Origin: Ailanthus altissimus
Taxonomy: Eukaryota > Streptophyta > Magnoliopsida > Sapindales > Simaroubaceae
NCBI GenBank assembly: GCA_946807835.1
Contig: OX327712.1
Coordinates: 14,650,001-14,714,000 of the forward strand
Direction of reading: 5' to 3'
Length of the DNA stretch: 64,000 nt
Each line of letters starts with the position of its first letter. The stretch's first letter is position 1. Of this stretch, positions 1-14,081 are shown piece after piece. The notes beneath the pieces were generated by a model. That model was not told the DNA's origin. It did not search any database and saw nothing but the letters and a program-made list of their open reading frames with translations. A program made the translations under genes and the position numbers.

Positions 1-1080
1 TGTACCATTCTCTATAACTGTTTTTGAAATCTATTTAGATAAATATATAGACTTTGAATCGTGTATTTAAACGCCAACTCTTTTAGAGTATAATTATGCC
101 TATGCGTGTATGATTAATTAGAATATTTATTTTACTTTTGTGATATAGTGTCATTAGATATATGATTAATTTATTATTTTTGCTATGTTTGTGTGTTAAT
201 AGTTACATAAAGTGTATGATTAATTAATTTTTTATATACTTATTTAGTGTGTATTTTTAATTACTAACATAATTTTTAATTTATTAGTAATTATTAACAA
301 ATAAATGTGAATTTTATCAAAAAAATTAGTTATATAGATAAAAGAGAATTTTATAAGACTTTTAGCTACATAAATAAAAATAATTTTATAAAATTTTAAG
401 TTACATAATTTTTTTTATTAGATATTACATCTATAAATTTAGTGCATTCTAAAATAATTTCTTTATGTTATATTAATATAGTTAATTAATTATAAAATAA
501 GAAAAAAATTTAGTAAATAAAATACCCACTCATAAAGTTTAGTACTCATTTTTTTTATTTTTATATTTTTTCCCTTCATGTAGTGATTTCAATTCGCACT
601 ATTAGATTTCATAAGATTGGGCAAAGTATTGCAAAGATTTTTATTTTTCTTTCTTAAATATGTATTAGAGATAATTGAATTTATATTTATTGGATAAGAT
701 TTTATATTAAAAGTTTTTTTTTTTTATATCAAGTTAAATTTTCTTCTTATTATTTTGTTGAGGATTAAATAAAATTTTGATAAGTTAGTTTTACTTAATT
801 TAATAATTAATAAAATTACGATTCTTCTTAACATTAGAAAAGTCCAAATCAGATTGGGTCGTTTCAATTTTTGATTTTACAGCAACCTAGAAAGTCTAAA
901 TTATTACATGTGAGAAAAAAAAAGTCCAAATTATAATTTTTAGCAAGATGTGCAATTAGACCACATTACTCAGAAAAAAACTTTTACTGCCAACAATATC
1001 TAATTTATTCAAGCACATTAAGTGCGTGATTTGCATTCCTATTAAGTTTGTTCTGCTTTTCTCTCAAGGCATCCAATTCC
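1..1080. other. AT-rich upstream intergenic DNA
   Basis: No coding region or RNA gene is visible. The stretch is very AT-rich, with runs of T and A and loosely repeated 'ttttataa' words around 300-420. It lies upstream of the RRP6-like gene and probably holds only distal promoter sequence. Confidence 0.6.
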
Positions 1081-1332
1081 CATTATTTTGCTGAAAGTCT
1101 TGCTGAATGCCACGTGTTCTCCCATACCACTCACGTGATAAAAAACCTTTTTAACCCACTCTGGAAAACGCGACAGTAACAAGAGCAGAATTCCATTCAT
1201 TTTCATTCAGGGTCCCTTTCACCAACAAGGAAGAAGAAATTAATCAAACCCCAAAACCCTAACATAGCTTCCCCCCCCACCCCCCAAAACCCTAAAATTC
1301 CCTGCGAAAACCCTAATCCAAACCTAGCCACC
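1081..1332 (+). promoter_or_regulatory. Promoter and leader of RRP6-like gene: two G-boxes, three telo-boxes
   Basis: Two CACGTG G-box cores lie at 1111-1116 and 1132-1137. Three AAACCCTAA telo-box motifs follow at 54-62, 87-95 and 108-116 past position 1200, that is 1254-1262, 1287-1295 and 1308-1316, within the probable 5' leader. A fourth lies just inside the CDS at 1385-1393. Telo-boxes are known to be enriched near plant genes for ribosome biogenesis and translation, which fits an exosome nuclease that processes rRNA. A C-rich tract at 1271-1285 separates the first two boxes. The start ATG at 1333 is preceded by 'gccacc', a good initiation context. Confidence 0.6.
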
Positions 1333-4300
1333 ATGAGCGAGCAAGACGATCAATCTTCGGCTCCTAAAGCGGCTCAATCACTACAAACCCTAACTAGCCC
1401 GCTCTCTTCTTCCCTCTCGAACCTCTCTTCTTCCTCAAGAAGCATCCCCGCTAACCAAGACTTCCATTTCTTCAACAATTTCCAGGAATTCAGTCACCCG
1501 ATCCAAGAAATCGCCGACCAATCCCAATCCCTACTCCAATCCGTCAGCTCGTCCCCGATTTTTAACCAACCGATCACATTCCCCGCTCACATGGAAATCA
1601 CGGACGCCTACGATTGGCTTGTGGATGTGAACGACGACATTTTCGAGCGGATTGACTCGTCAATTGATGAGTTAACTAGTAAAAAAGGCGATAATGGGGA
1701 ATGGGGAGGTGATGACGGCGGGTTTCAGTTGGTTTATGGGAAGAACAAGAAGAAGGGCGGTTCGGCGAGTGGCAGTGGTTGGGGAGCCGACTCAGTGAAT
1801 TCGAGCAAAGTACGAGGTGACTCGGTGGCGAGTGGTGTCAAAGTGAACCAAAAGAAAGAGAAAAGCAAGGTGCCGTTTCACATCCCGACAATAAAGAAGC
1901 CTCAAGAAGAGTACAAAATAATCGTGAACAATTTGAACCAACCATTCCAGCACGTTTGGTTGGAGACGAGTGAAGATGGCGGGTGCTTTATTCATCCTCT
2001 TGTAAGTTTGTTTATGATTTTGTTAGGGTTCTTTTATTTATTTTGTTGAATTTGTCAGGTTTCTTCTGATGGAAAGTTCTCTGTGATGTTGCTTAACAGA
2101 AAGTTCTGGGTACTGTGGAATGGTTTGCTATTAAATTTGATTGATTGGATATGTTGAATTTTTGTGTTTTAGTTGCTATGCTATTCCTTCTTTCTTTCTC
2201 TTGCGATCTTGATGTGTATTGGATTGGTTAAGAGAGGGATTAGTATCTTAATAAAAGAAGCTTTTGGGGTAGTGGAAGTTTGGAGGACCGGAAAGAACAT
2301 ACTGCCTGCAAATATTTAGTTCTTAGCTATGAAAAATGAGGAATCCCTCTGAAATTCTTCCTTTTGTTGAAAAACAATGTTTATTTGACCTATTCAGTTT
2401 ATGTTTGATGCATCTACATGAAGATAATTTCTTAACATGTAGAAATATCCATGCTTGTGATAAATTTATTATGAGAATAGTGCGTTTCAGAGGGGCTATT
2501 GGTGATCAATTCTTTCTTTCATCTTCGTTTGTCAAATTTGTGGTATGTGTTTATGCTAATCTTGTTTGGACTTTCTTGTTATTTGTTTGCGATGTTCATG
2601 AAACCACAAGATATTTAAATACATTTGATACTGTATACCATATAAGTTTGTGTCACACTTGCCAAAATATACCAAAAAGGTTTTGCTTATTGCTGTTGCT
2701 TCAATTTTATAGGAGAACTTCTCTGCTTTGGATTTTGTTGATAAAGAGATAGGCGATGATGAACCTGTAAAAGCCCCCTCTTTGGAGGAGACACCATTCA
2801 AGCTTGTGGAAGAAGTCAAAGATTTGAAGGAGTTAGCTGCTAAATTGAAGTGTGTAAACGAGTTTGCGGTAAAGTCTGACTGCTTTGGTTTATGTTTCAT
2901 TGATTTGTTGATGTGGCCTTCAGCTCAAGATTTACCAATTACCAGACTGGTTTCACTTCTGCTGCTTTTTGATTTTTATTTTGTAATTTAGCATTTCAAA
3001 AATGAAAAAATATTATATTTAGAGGATAAGGTGTAGTAGAGGCACTCTGTCCTCAATTTGGCAATTGCTATGGTGTAAGATGAGGTTTTTAGCCAATGAG
3101 AGAAGGGGTAGCCCTGCTATAAAGATACATACAAATTTGTTAAAATAGAATAACTTCAAAGAACAAAGAAGGGCACCTTTAAAATTTCCCTGTCAACTTA
3201 AAGTTGTAAACAAACCACTTATTTGATCTTAGTCCTAGTTTTGCATGTTTAGGAAAATTATTTGTTATCTTGAATGGTGGCTGCCTCCTTTATTGTTCTT
3301 TTTTTTTTACTCATGAAATTTTTTTTTTTGCTTTCTTTTGTAACCTTTTTTCTAGGTTGACTTGGAACATAATCAATATCGATCATTTCAAGGGTTGACT
3401 TGCCTGATGCAAATTTCCACCAGAACTGAGGATTTTGTGGTAGATACATTAAAGCTCCGGATTCATGTGGGTCCATATCTTAGGGAAGTGTTTAAGGACT
3501 CTACTAAGAAAAAGGTTGGTCTCTTAGACACGCTTGTTCATGTGGCTTTGTAATAGATCTATTTTTTAAAAATGTTAATGTTTACTTAAATTAGGTCATG
3601 CATGGAGCTGATCGAGATATTTTATGGCTTCAACGGGACTTCGGCATATATTTGTGCAATATGTTTGACACGGGACAGGTTTTATACCTTCAAACTGCTA
3701 TTCTGAAATTTGCCATTTTATTGATTGATCTCATGTGCTTTGTTGTACAATAGTAACTTAATGGTTTTCATATTGTCTTTGACCTATAAACTTGGCTGTT
3801 ATATTAATAGTAAATGTGGTATAATTTTCTGGTCTTGAGGCTGAAGCTTTATACTGCTAGATTAGTTAGGTAAAGTTCTCATTACATAATATAATTTCAA
3901 TTTTTCAATTCATTTTATGCGTTTGAGTCAAGTTTAGCTTCAAAAAAGCATCATGTATTAGTTTTTATCCAATATGTGTCATCTCTTACTTAATTAGATA
4001 AAAGTAGTTAGCCATGTGAAGGTGTATCATTTTATTTGATGCCAACGTGTAATGCCCCCCATTAATTAAGTTATTTTGGATGGTTTTACCTTTCTCATTT
4101 TTACTTCCCTGAAATGCTACTTGGTTTGTTGTGAATTTTACTATGATATTTATTTCAGTTTGTATTTTAAGTGATGTGGGAATTTTTTTTTCATCTTATC
4201 CTAAGGCATCAAGAGTTCTGAAATTGGAGAGAAATAGTTTGGAGTATCTTCTGCATCACTTTTGTGGAGTTACTGCCAACAAAGAGTGCGTTCTTTTGTA

Positions 4301-7300
4301 AATTTACCGTGATCTGATTCTCCCTATAGTCTCTTCATTTTCTTTTTTGTCAATATAAATAGAAAAATTTGTACTTCATCTAATTTTCAATGCTTCATTT
4401 CTCTAAGATTGATCAGTCGGCTCATTGCAGATACCAGAATGCAGATTGGAGATTACGACCTCTTCCTGAAGAGATGCTCAGGTACACTTGGTTCTTTTCT
4501 CTTCTTTCAAACTTCCTGCTTTCTTTTTGTGAGTTCTCAAACTAAAGTGTGTATAATCTATTTGTGGTATGAGAATGGATTTTAATGTCTAGTTTAAAAG
4601 GAGTCATTATTATATTTTACTTTCATAAAAACAATTACCTCTCCTATTCTAAAATTTCCTGTATTCTTTGAAAAGCACAATTCACAAAGCTCTCTTTAAC
4701 ATGCATATAATATCAAAGACAATATCAATTAAGTGGGCAGTTTTTATCTTTGCTACAATTTTGTTAATACTAGAATTTTGTCTATGGCCTAGATTTTGGA
4801 TTTTGGATTTTGGCAATGTCTAAGTTGGAATTCAGTTGTGAATGGACATTGACTCTTGATAAGGGACGAATTTTTGGACAACCAGGAAAGGAAAAGCTGA
4901 CATAGTCTTGAGTTTTTGCAAGTTGAAGTTAAGAATGGTTTGATAATTTGTTAGCTCTAGGTTTTGTTCATTTTGGGTCATTTATGGGATATCTAAGTTC
5001 TAAGTTCAAGATATTCCAGGCTGTTTAAATAATTTTAGTCCATTGAATATTTTTTGTGTATACAGCTTGTTTCTTTTACCAATATATAAAGCTTATTCTT
5101 TGCTTACCAAAAGAGAAAAAAGAGGCAAAAAAGTTATGTATTTTGGATTTTTCTAGATATGACTTGGATCCTAAACATGCCATTATCATTGAAAAATAGT
5201 GTTGAATCCTAAAACACTGTTTTATAATATAGATATTGTATGTGTATTGAATGCAGTAAGGGGCAATACCTATATGGATAATGTACTAAATTTTCTTTTG
5301 TTGATACCTAGAAGAAGTAGGTTGCCTGCAGTGACATGATCAAAATGTAAGGATTTATTTATTCATCATTTTAAAGCTGGAGCTTCTACCATTAATAAAA
5401 AGGCCTACTGCAGAAATATAGAAGTTTGAGTTCTGCATAAATAGTTAGACTGTTCCTTGAGTGATATTTCTCCTTTTCTTCAAAGTTTCTCCTATGTGCA
5501 AATTCACTACATATTAATTTGTATGTCAGTATTGTCGAGGATGCTTTCTGTTGTGGAAATTGTAATTTTCATCTGCATTTAGTCCAAATTGAACATCCAC
5601 AGCAGTTAAGCGCGGTGCCCATATTTAAGAGTTTTCTTTGAAGCTTTCTTTCGTAAGTTTGTCATGTGCCCATGTATTTGAAGTTTTCTTTATCTCCAAC
5701 ATTAAACTCATTATTCTGTTTCTAATTAAAAAAATGAAACTCTTATTATTAACCCATTCATCATTGGTCTTTTGGTATAGTCAGGACATGCAAGTCTTCA
5801 AAATGTATTTAGTTCTCTGTGAATTCTGAGTGTAAACATCTCATCCCCTTTTTCTCACTTTTTCATACCCTATACAAGAATAATATGTGGGAGCTGAAAT
5901 TAATGACTGCATCTTTTCCAATTTTGGATTATTCTTCTAAAAAATGGACAGAACAAATGGATAGACTGTCCATGAACGTATACACAACTATATATATATT
6001 CTAAACATATTTTATGATGGTTATGTGTGAAGACCTTCCTGTTGCTAGTCGTTGATTTGCCCTTTTGATGATTTCATAATTTTTTCTTAGTTATCTATTA
6101 CTTTGTGGAGTGTATGTTTCAGTCAATATGCATATTCACTGTTTATTTCTGTGTTAGTTTCCTGAGTGAGGATGGTTTAGCAGCACCATCTAATTGAATT
6201 TGCTTGCAATGACAGATATGCCAGAGAAGATACACACTATTTGTTGTACATATATGATATAATGAAGAGAAAACTGTTCTTGATGCCCAAGGAGTCTGAA
6301 GATTTTGATGCTCCTTTACTAGAGGTATTATTTATGCAACCTGTTAATGATTTTTTTTGACAGTTTGTCATGCATCTCTATGACAATGCCGAAACCTATT
6401 AGTACTTGGTTTATCTTTTTGGCCCTTGATTGTGCTGTGTATGGATCATTGAGCCTAGAAATTGGAAGGTAGCTTTGAAATAATAACTACTACTACTATA
6501 GAGATTGGGATGTAGCCATTGTGACTACTCATCTCTGCTTTTCAACTGTTGTTAATTACAGTTTTGTTTGATATTGCATACAGTGTCCTGGTTTCTTTGA
6601 AACTACACCTTGTCTCACTGAGAGAAAGATTGTTTAAATTCAAAACCATATCATTTTGTTTGATTGGCGACCGAAGAAATTGCTAATTTCTGATTCCTTA
6701 CCCTTCCTAGTATGAGTATGGAGAAGAAATGTCTATTGGCAATTATATTTCTGGACTTCTATTTTCAGTTACTGTCAATAATATTAATGTATTGGCAAAT
6801 TTTTTTTGTTACAAACAGGTCTACAAACGCAGTTATGAAATATGCATGCATCTTTATGAGAAAGAGCTTCTGACTGAAAATTCATATCTCTATATTTACG
6901 GGTTTGTCCCTCATCATCTCAGTTTAAGTTGTCATTTACCTGTTTGACCAGTGTAACATCTGCTCTTGTATTTGTGTTTGCTTTTTCCTGTATTTTATCA
7001 TTACTTTTCTTGTTTAATTCGGCTTTCTTTGGGCCTCATATTTCTGGTCAGAAATTAATCAGTTAAACTTATTTTCCTATGCTGAAATAGGCTGCAAGGG
7101 GCTGGTCTCAATGCTCAGCAGCTTGCCATTGTTTCAGTAAGTTGTTGCTATTTTGAAAGACTAAGTAGATGATGCTAGGTGGATTTAAGTTGTGGACAGA
7201 TCATCATAAACTGCTTATAGGGCTCATAACATACTTGTGTATTCTCAATAGTTCTATGCTTATGGGTCCCATTTCAATGGCCTGCAGGGTCTTTGTCAAT

Positions 7301-10009
7301 GGCGAGATACTATTGCTCGTGCAGAGGATGAAAGTACTGGTTATGTATTGCCAAATAGAACTCTGATTGAAATTGGTAAAAACCAGTCCCAATCTTTTTA
7401 TCTCTTATCTTCTTTATGCATATCACAATTTGGTAAGTTTTGAGTTGATCACATTTTTCTTTGGTGGAAAAAGCCAAACAGATGCCTACCACTAGTAGCA
7501 AGTTACATCGATTGTTGAAATCAAAGCACCCATATATTGAGCACAATCTTACTGCAGTAGTTAACATGGTTAAGCATTCTATACAAAATGCCGCTGATTT
7601 TGAAACCATTGCTCAACAATTGAAAGAGGGACGTATTCCAGGGGTAAGACCTCCATGCACAAGCTTGATGATCTCGTATAGCTGTGATCTGGAACTAAAT
7701 TGTTAGCCTTTAAATGGAGTCCCCCATACATTAATTTTATCTGATTAGCATTAGATCAGCCATCTTATAAACCAGGATGATGGTCCAAAAATTCAAGTTG
7801 TTCTATAATGAACTGCTAATTCTGTTTTATGTTCTTGAAAATTTTCGGCTGGTTGCTTTCTGGGAGAGAGAAGAAAAAAAGGAAATCCATCTACCCCTAT
7901 CAGAGATTCATATTACTGTAGTGAGCTTCAAAAAAGGAAAACATCAGCGGAAGAAACGATAATTTGCAGTGTTATTGTAGAACGGAAATCTGAGTTGTTC
8001 TTACAAACTCCTGTAGTACTTAATTTGTTAGCCCTTGGGATCTCATTAGGCCTCATGGAGTAAAGGCGTTGGCTTTTAACAATAGATTTTTCGTTGAGAG
8101 AGGGATTTGAACAAGTCTTAGCAGTTATTGGCGATGCCTTCATTAGAAATAAGTGTGGTTTTTAGCGGCAACTGCTCAATAATTACATAATCCTTGTAGT
8201 GGAAACCTGTGTTTGCAGTAGGCTTTGTGAGCTACTGAGGATGATCTGCAGTTTTCCATCTCATTGCTGTTGAAAGTGTTGTCATTATTTGTTCTTATTT
8301 ACATAGTAGTAACATTTTTTCTTGTTTTGTAGGCGTCGGAGGAAAATTTAGCAGTTAATGATGAATCTGAAGTTTTAATTACTGATACTTCACCAAGCTT
8401 GAAAATTGAAAATGTTGGAAGCAAAAGTGTTGATGATGATAAACAAAGGTATTTGAAGCTTGGAGGCAGTGTTGCAGAACTTGACAGAAATGGACCAGGA
8501 TCTTTCGAGCATCCTGGAGTAGCAATTGCTGAAGAGAGGAATGGATCTGGTAGTCATATTTCAAAGCTTCCCAGAGCAGCACTTGCTGAAGAAAAGGAAG
8601 AATCTAGTAGTTATATTTCAGAGCTTCCTGTCTCTGGTGGAAGTGGAGACATGGATGCTTGCATGTCATCTTCAGCGAAGGTGGTAATATTTGTTTCCTT
8701 TATGTTGATTATGTTTCTTAATGTAGAGCTGTAGTTTAAAATTTCTATTCCTTTATAGGTTACTGGAGCAACTGTCCAGGCTCTAAAGAAGCCTAGTCGT
8801 GGTTTTGGATCACTGCTGGGTAATCCCAAGAGAAAGTTTAATGGTGATAAAAAGGTGAGTTTAGTGCACTGACATTCGCTTTATCTGCACTGCAACCATT
8901 CCATGCTAGTAAAGATTGTTAATCCTCTGCGGGTGTTAGTGTCACATGGTAACATATGTATTTCTTAGGCCTGCTTACTCTTGGTAGATTTTCTTTCCAA
9001 TCTTCAATACACGATTTACATTCGGATTGCTAGTCAACTGGATCTACCTTTGCCTGTTTATTGCCCTTTCTGTTATACGAGTCATTCTGATGTCAACTTT
9101 ATATGATATGGAAAGTTGAGAGTTGGCCAACAGTTGGAGTATTACCATATGCTCATAATTTTGGCACCCCCTGTAGTGTTACTATCATCACAACTCTGTG
9201 TTTTTTAGTTGCACCTATAGTTGGTTAACGTCCTTCCATCCTATCCCCTTTTTGATTAATTATCCGTTTATCTTGTTTAGGCCAAGGAGGAGACAAAACT
9301 GGAGCAGATTAAATCTTCAGTCAACCTCCCGTTCCACTCAGTTTTTGCCAAGGCAGAACAGCCTGAACCAATTGATGCAATCGAGTCCAAGCCAATTACA
9401 GTTGACCGTGTGCTTCCTTCATCATTTAGCAGTGGTGAACTAACAAAATCAATCATGGAAAAGTCCAGTAGAGCTTTAGAGGTTCCTCAATTCAAGGAAC
9501 CTCCTGCTTTCCTATCTGCCAGGTCTAATACGGAAGATGTTATCATGTTGGGAGATGATATAAGTGAAGAGGAACCGACGCGTGGTAATTCGGAAACTGC
9601 CAATGTGCCCATTGAGGACAATCCAACAGGGACTGATTTGGAAATGGATAAACAGGATGAGACCATGTCTCTCTCTGATTTGTCTACTAGTTTCCAGGAG
9701 TGTTTTGATTCTACTAACAAAAATAGAAAATCTGGAAAGCTTGAGAAATCTGAAGAACCTCATGGCTTTTTGCAGCTTAAGCCATTTGACTTTGAAGCAG
9801 CAAGGAAACAGATTAAGTTTGGAGAAGGTCCACTGAAAAAATCAGCTGAGGTTAATGGAAACAAAAAGAGTCCAGTTGATTCTGGAGATAAGAAGAAAGT
9901 ATCAGCTGCAGATCGAGCTCAGAAGGATGATGGAAAGAAAGAATTTTCACAAGGTAGACGACGCTGTGCTTTTCCAGCAACGGGGAATCGAAGTGCGACT
10001 TTCCGCTGA
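1333..10009 (+). CDS. RRP6L2: RRP6-like 3'-5' exoribonuclease (nuclear exosome-associated, EXOSC10 family)
   Basis: Degrades and trims RNA 3' ends (rRNA precursors, noncoding transcripts) with the nuclear exosome. I place 14 coding exons: 1333-2001, 2713-2868, 3356-3514, 3595-3678, 4206-4285, 4431-4481, 6216-6324, 6819-6901, 7091-7136, 7288-7375, 7474-7643, 8333-8680, 8759-8854, 9281-10009; phases agree and give 955 aa. The N-terminal ~220 residues fit the PMC2NT region. The DEDD-Y exonuclease core shows VDLE (D277, E279), 'RDILWLQRD' (D336) and 'YAREDTHYL' (Y401, D405), so all catalytic residues are present. An HRDC domain follows at about 437-520, then a long acidic/basic tail rich in K and S ending GNRSATFR. 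Intron 6 is unusually long (1.7 kb). Family assignment is firm; the L2 rather than L1 paralogue is inferred from tail length. Confidence 0.93.
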
Positions 10010-10772
10010 TTCTCTGGTTTCAAATATGCTGCTCTGTATAGCAGTAAAGAAATGAAATGAATTTGACGTTTAAAATCATATTGTTAAAAGGGAAAACGAA
10101 TTGAAGAAATTTAAATGGGAATTAATTTTTCTACAGTAGTTATATAGGTCTGCTTGTCTTGTGGGCCGAAGGGTCCAATGCTTGATAAAGTAGGATCTGA
10201 AATCTGAAGCTGGTAAATATATTTAAGGGTAAAAAGCATCTGATGGTCCCGGTAAATTTGCTTGCATATTATCATTAGAAGTATATGTTTGCTTGTCATT
10301 GTTTTTGGCGTTACTTATTTGGTTTGTTATTGACAACTTAAAAGTATCACCAGAAGTTCAAAATTTGAGATAAGTTTAACTGCGTTCAATTCGTTGGGTA
10401 GATAGATAGTCTCTGCAAAGGTGAAGGAATTGCCTAAGAAAATCTGTATTGCTATGAGATTGTGACACGTCAGTGATTAATTAACCCAATCAAAGGGATG
10501 TTATTGTTGCTGGATTGATCTGGTCCCACTTACCTCCAATAACGTGTCGAATTCTCATTGGATCACTGATGTGTCACGCCCGCTACCTCCCAAATAAACC
10601 CGTTACCTTCGAAAAGATCCAAACCAGTTCGTTATTCGCAACTGCAAATTCGAACCCAACAGGCAACAGACCAACATCGTAATAACAGTCAATAAACAGT
10701 TAAACAAAGCAAAATCAAATTACAATCATCTGTTTCAAATTAAAAGTTAAAAACCAAAAAAAAGAAAAGAAA
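10010..10772. promoter_or_regulatory. RRP6-like 3' region and membrin promoter
   Basis: About 760 bp separates two genes on the same strand. The first part should be the 3' UTR of the nuclease gene. The second part contains ACGT cores near 10465 ('gacacgtcag') and 10542 ('aacgtgtcg') and an A-rich leader directly before the membrin ATG. No coding potential is visible. Confidence 0.45.
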
Positions 10773-13159
10773 ATGGCAATGGCTGTTGAAGGAGGAGGGA
10801 CTTTATCGGAGATATACCAGAGCGCGAGGAAGGTGCTGTTGAGAGCTAGGGACGGACTGGAGAAACTGGAGAGGCTTGAGAGCTCGACGTCGAGCGGAGG
10901 TTACGATTCGCCGGAACTGTCCTTCGCCGTCAAGAAAGACATTGCTCAGATCCAGTCACTCTGCGTCGAGATGGACCGCCTCTGGCGCTCTGTCGCCGCC
11001 AAATCTCAGCGCGACCTCTGGAAAAGGTACACAACACGTTCTGCCGCGTGGGGCCGTGTTATTGGTGTGGCTCCTAAGATATGACAGCGTGGACAGTGCC
11101 CTAACATTTGTGTATACGTAATTTTATACAGAACACTCGTGATTTTTCTGTTGCCAAAGATTTAAAGTGATTAAATGAAGCATTTATTCTGAAGTTTCTT
11201 TGTAGAATCTGCTTTTGATTTTTCTTTTTGTTTTTCAAACTACAACCAATCTCTGCGTATATATAAGCTATTGATAATGTCTTAGCTTGGGATTTTTTCT
11301 GATTTCTTGGAATAATTTGCAAATTGAGGATTGTGTTCGCATATATGTACTTTTATTTCATTGCTTTGATTTTAGTGACCGATAAGTTTGACGCGATTCA
11401 TTTTTGTATTATGTTTTTACTGTGTATGTCAAATGACATCAAATCAATCTTTGTGCAGTCGCTTGAGATCATTGGTAAATTTGCATATGTTTGGCTGCAT
11501 GCAAAACTACTCATAGGATTTAATTTCGACACATTACGTATTTTCAATACTTTCATTTACATGCTATGTGTGTGTATGCATATTGGTAGGATAGTTTGTT
11601 GGTTGAGAGATGAAGGCATATTGATGCAGGATCTGGATGAGAACGTGCATTATCAATGACCATTTGTGTTGATATATACTTGTTTGCGGTTGTACTAAGT
11701 CATTGAGATTTGATTTTAAATGAAATTACCTTTTATTGTATTAGTGCTGCTTTTTAGTTGCTTTTATCTTGATGGTATACATTTCTATGTTCTCTCTTGC
11801 AGAAAAGTTGAACAAATAGCAGAAGAGGCCGAGTCATTGAAGGAAAGTCTGGACAAGTACTTTTTAAGAAATCAGAGACGGATGAATGAAGCTAGAGAGA
11901 GGGCCGAATTGCTTGGAAGAGCTGTATGTTATCTGATTTCATTAGAAGCTATAACCATATGCTGTTGTGCTTTCTTGTCCTCGAAAAAGAACAATTTAAT
12001 GAATATCTTTTATGTTATAGAATGGAGAGTCAGCTCATGTTTTGAGAATATTCGATGAGGAGGCAGAAGCAATGCAGTCAGTCCGAAATTCTTCAAGGAT
12101 GTTGCAAGAATCTTTTGCAACGGGAACTGCCATTCTTGCTAAGTATGCCGAACAAAGGGAACGCCTGAAGGTATTTACAACAAGGCCCCTACTTACTAGC
12201 ATGCACACAACACTTCTGTGAAAGCAAATGCGCATGCACATACAAACAAAGTTCATGGAACAGTAAATGTCAAAGGAGAAATTTTACATTATTGTCATTG
12301 TTCCTTCTAATGTATATAAATGGGGACATTTTAGGTCTTTATAGCATTTCTTTCTTTTTCAAAAAAGAAAAATTGGTTTATACCAAGGCTATAGAGCTTA
12401 TAAGTTTTTGCACCACCTGTGTAATGGCTGTACAGAAGTTTCTGACAGTTTATTATGATGATAGTAGAAGCTTATAATTTAATTAAGAATAAGTTATATA
12501 CGCTCAACAGTTTTTACCATTGGTGGTGTTCTTTCTCCTAGTTAAAAAAGAAAACTCAGCTTTGAAACATCACTAATCTGTAATGATGTTGCTGTGGTTT
12601 GTTGGTATTAGAATCTGTATATACTTTTCTTTGAAGCTAAGAACTTGCACCAAGTCAGTCCTCTGAGGTTAAATTTTAGATAGTTCTTGGAAAATATAAA
12701 AGCTTCTGATTTTGGTTGATTGGTAATGGAGTATGGGTTTTGAGCTTATTTAGTATGATACTCCTTTATGGATAGGTGGGAACTGTGAAACTCAGTTCTA
12801 GATCATTGGAGATAACTTATTTGTTTAAAATGTCAACCTTAGAGATCACTTTTTCCTCTGATGCTTTTTTGGGTAGGAAATAGATTGATATTGTACTAAT
12901 CTCAAAGAATACAACACAAAAGTCATCCTAATGCTGGTAACCTTTGTCATTGATGTTGATAAAGAGCATTACTAATTGACTTCAATCTTTACTTCAGAAT
13001 GCCCAAAGGAAAGCTCTAGATGTTCTTAACACAGTAGGGCTCTCCAACTCCGTATTGAGGCTCATTGAGAGGAGGAACCGTGTTGATAAATGGATCAAAT
13101 ATGTGGGAATGATTTTGACGGTCGTTATCTTGTTTTTCTTCTGGAGGTGGACTGGATGA
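10773..13159 (+). CDS. MEMB11: Membrin, Golgi Qb-SNARE (MEMB11/12 type)
   Basis: Mediates vesicle fusion between ER and cis-Golgi as the Qb member of a SNARE complex. Four exons with consistent phases: 10773-11026, 11803-11923, 12021-12170, 12998-13159, giving 228 aa, close to the ~225 aa of Arabidopsis membrins. The N-terminal half is a helical bundle (E/R/L-rich). The SNARE helix covers about residues 140-200, with Q170 in 'YAEQRERL' the likely zero-layer glutamine. The near-invariant stretch 'ALDVLNTVGLSNSVLRLIER' precedes a C-terminal anchor (about 207-226) ending RWTG, as in tail-anchored SNAREs. Introns are AT-rich with standard borders. The family is certain; the 11 versus 12 paralogue cannot be decided, so the symbol is provisional. 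Confidence 0.92.
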
Positions 13160-14080
13160 TCTGCTCTTCGTACTTCACTGCATTTCACCCACATAATCTG
13201 TAACAATTACATTTTGTTCTTGATCTGTTTCCCTGTAAGAGAGTTGGTGAAGATGTCTAAGGCGTTCTTTGATATGATACCAACTCGTATAGGGTGGATA
13301 TATGGAGAAGGCTATGCAATTTTTGAATTTGACTGAGAAAGAAATTGAAGAAATGTGCCATTTAATTTGTCTGTTGACGAAGTGGAAGGAACAGACAGAA
13401 CTGGGAGATCTCTAAGAAATGTCTGCAATCCTTTTGTTGTATTAATAGTTGATACTACAGACAGCACGGCCGTGGACTGGGTTATTGTGGATCTGTATCA
13501 TCTTATTAAATGGATTTTGAAAAATTATTTTGTAAGAATGAGAATTAGAATTTTACAAATAAAATGCACTGTGTTAGTATTTTGAGAGTGAATTTTAAAT
13601 AAATAAATGTAAAATTAAGCATTATAGTAGAAAGAAATAGTGGAGAAGAGAAAGGATTCTAAATAGTCACCTATCCTTTTTAAATAATGTGGCATTTTAA
13701 AGAGGTGTTGTGTCCTCTGGATAGACACATAAATTCTATAAATATTATTAATATACTTAAATCAAAACAATTAATTTCTCTTCTTCATTATTAATCTTAT
13801 TTTCTCTCTACATATCAACTTCTATCAAAATCTAAATTTGTTTAAGAAAGTTGTATTTAGTATGCACCTTTATAATCTCTTATAGTGTGCACTTTGATTA
13901 TAATCTATTGTGAGGGTAAAAATAATTTAAGGACAGAGCTAAACACGCATTGACTTACATATCTTGCTTCTTGTATTCTTGTTACTTATTCTCGTATAGC
14001 ATACATTTTTTCAACGCACTGAATATTATATTATAAAGATGGTTCTTCAAGAATCAAAATAATAATAATACGTTTAGTAA
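13160..14080. other. Membrin 3' flank and AT-rich intergenic DNA
   Basis: The first ~400 bp probably includes the membrin 3' UTR. Beyond 13600 the sequence is AT-rich with no ORF of interest and no recognisable element. Confidence 0.5.
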
Positions 14081-14081
14081 T

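Noticed and set aside
9487..9836. Several other-frame ORFs over the last RRP6 exon
   Set aside because: Shadows of the long coding exon 9281-10009; no independent signals.
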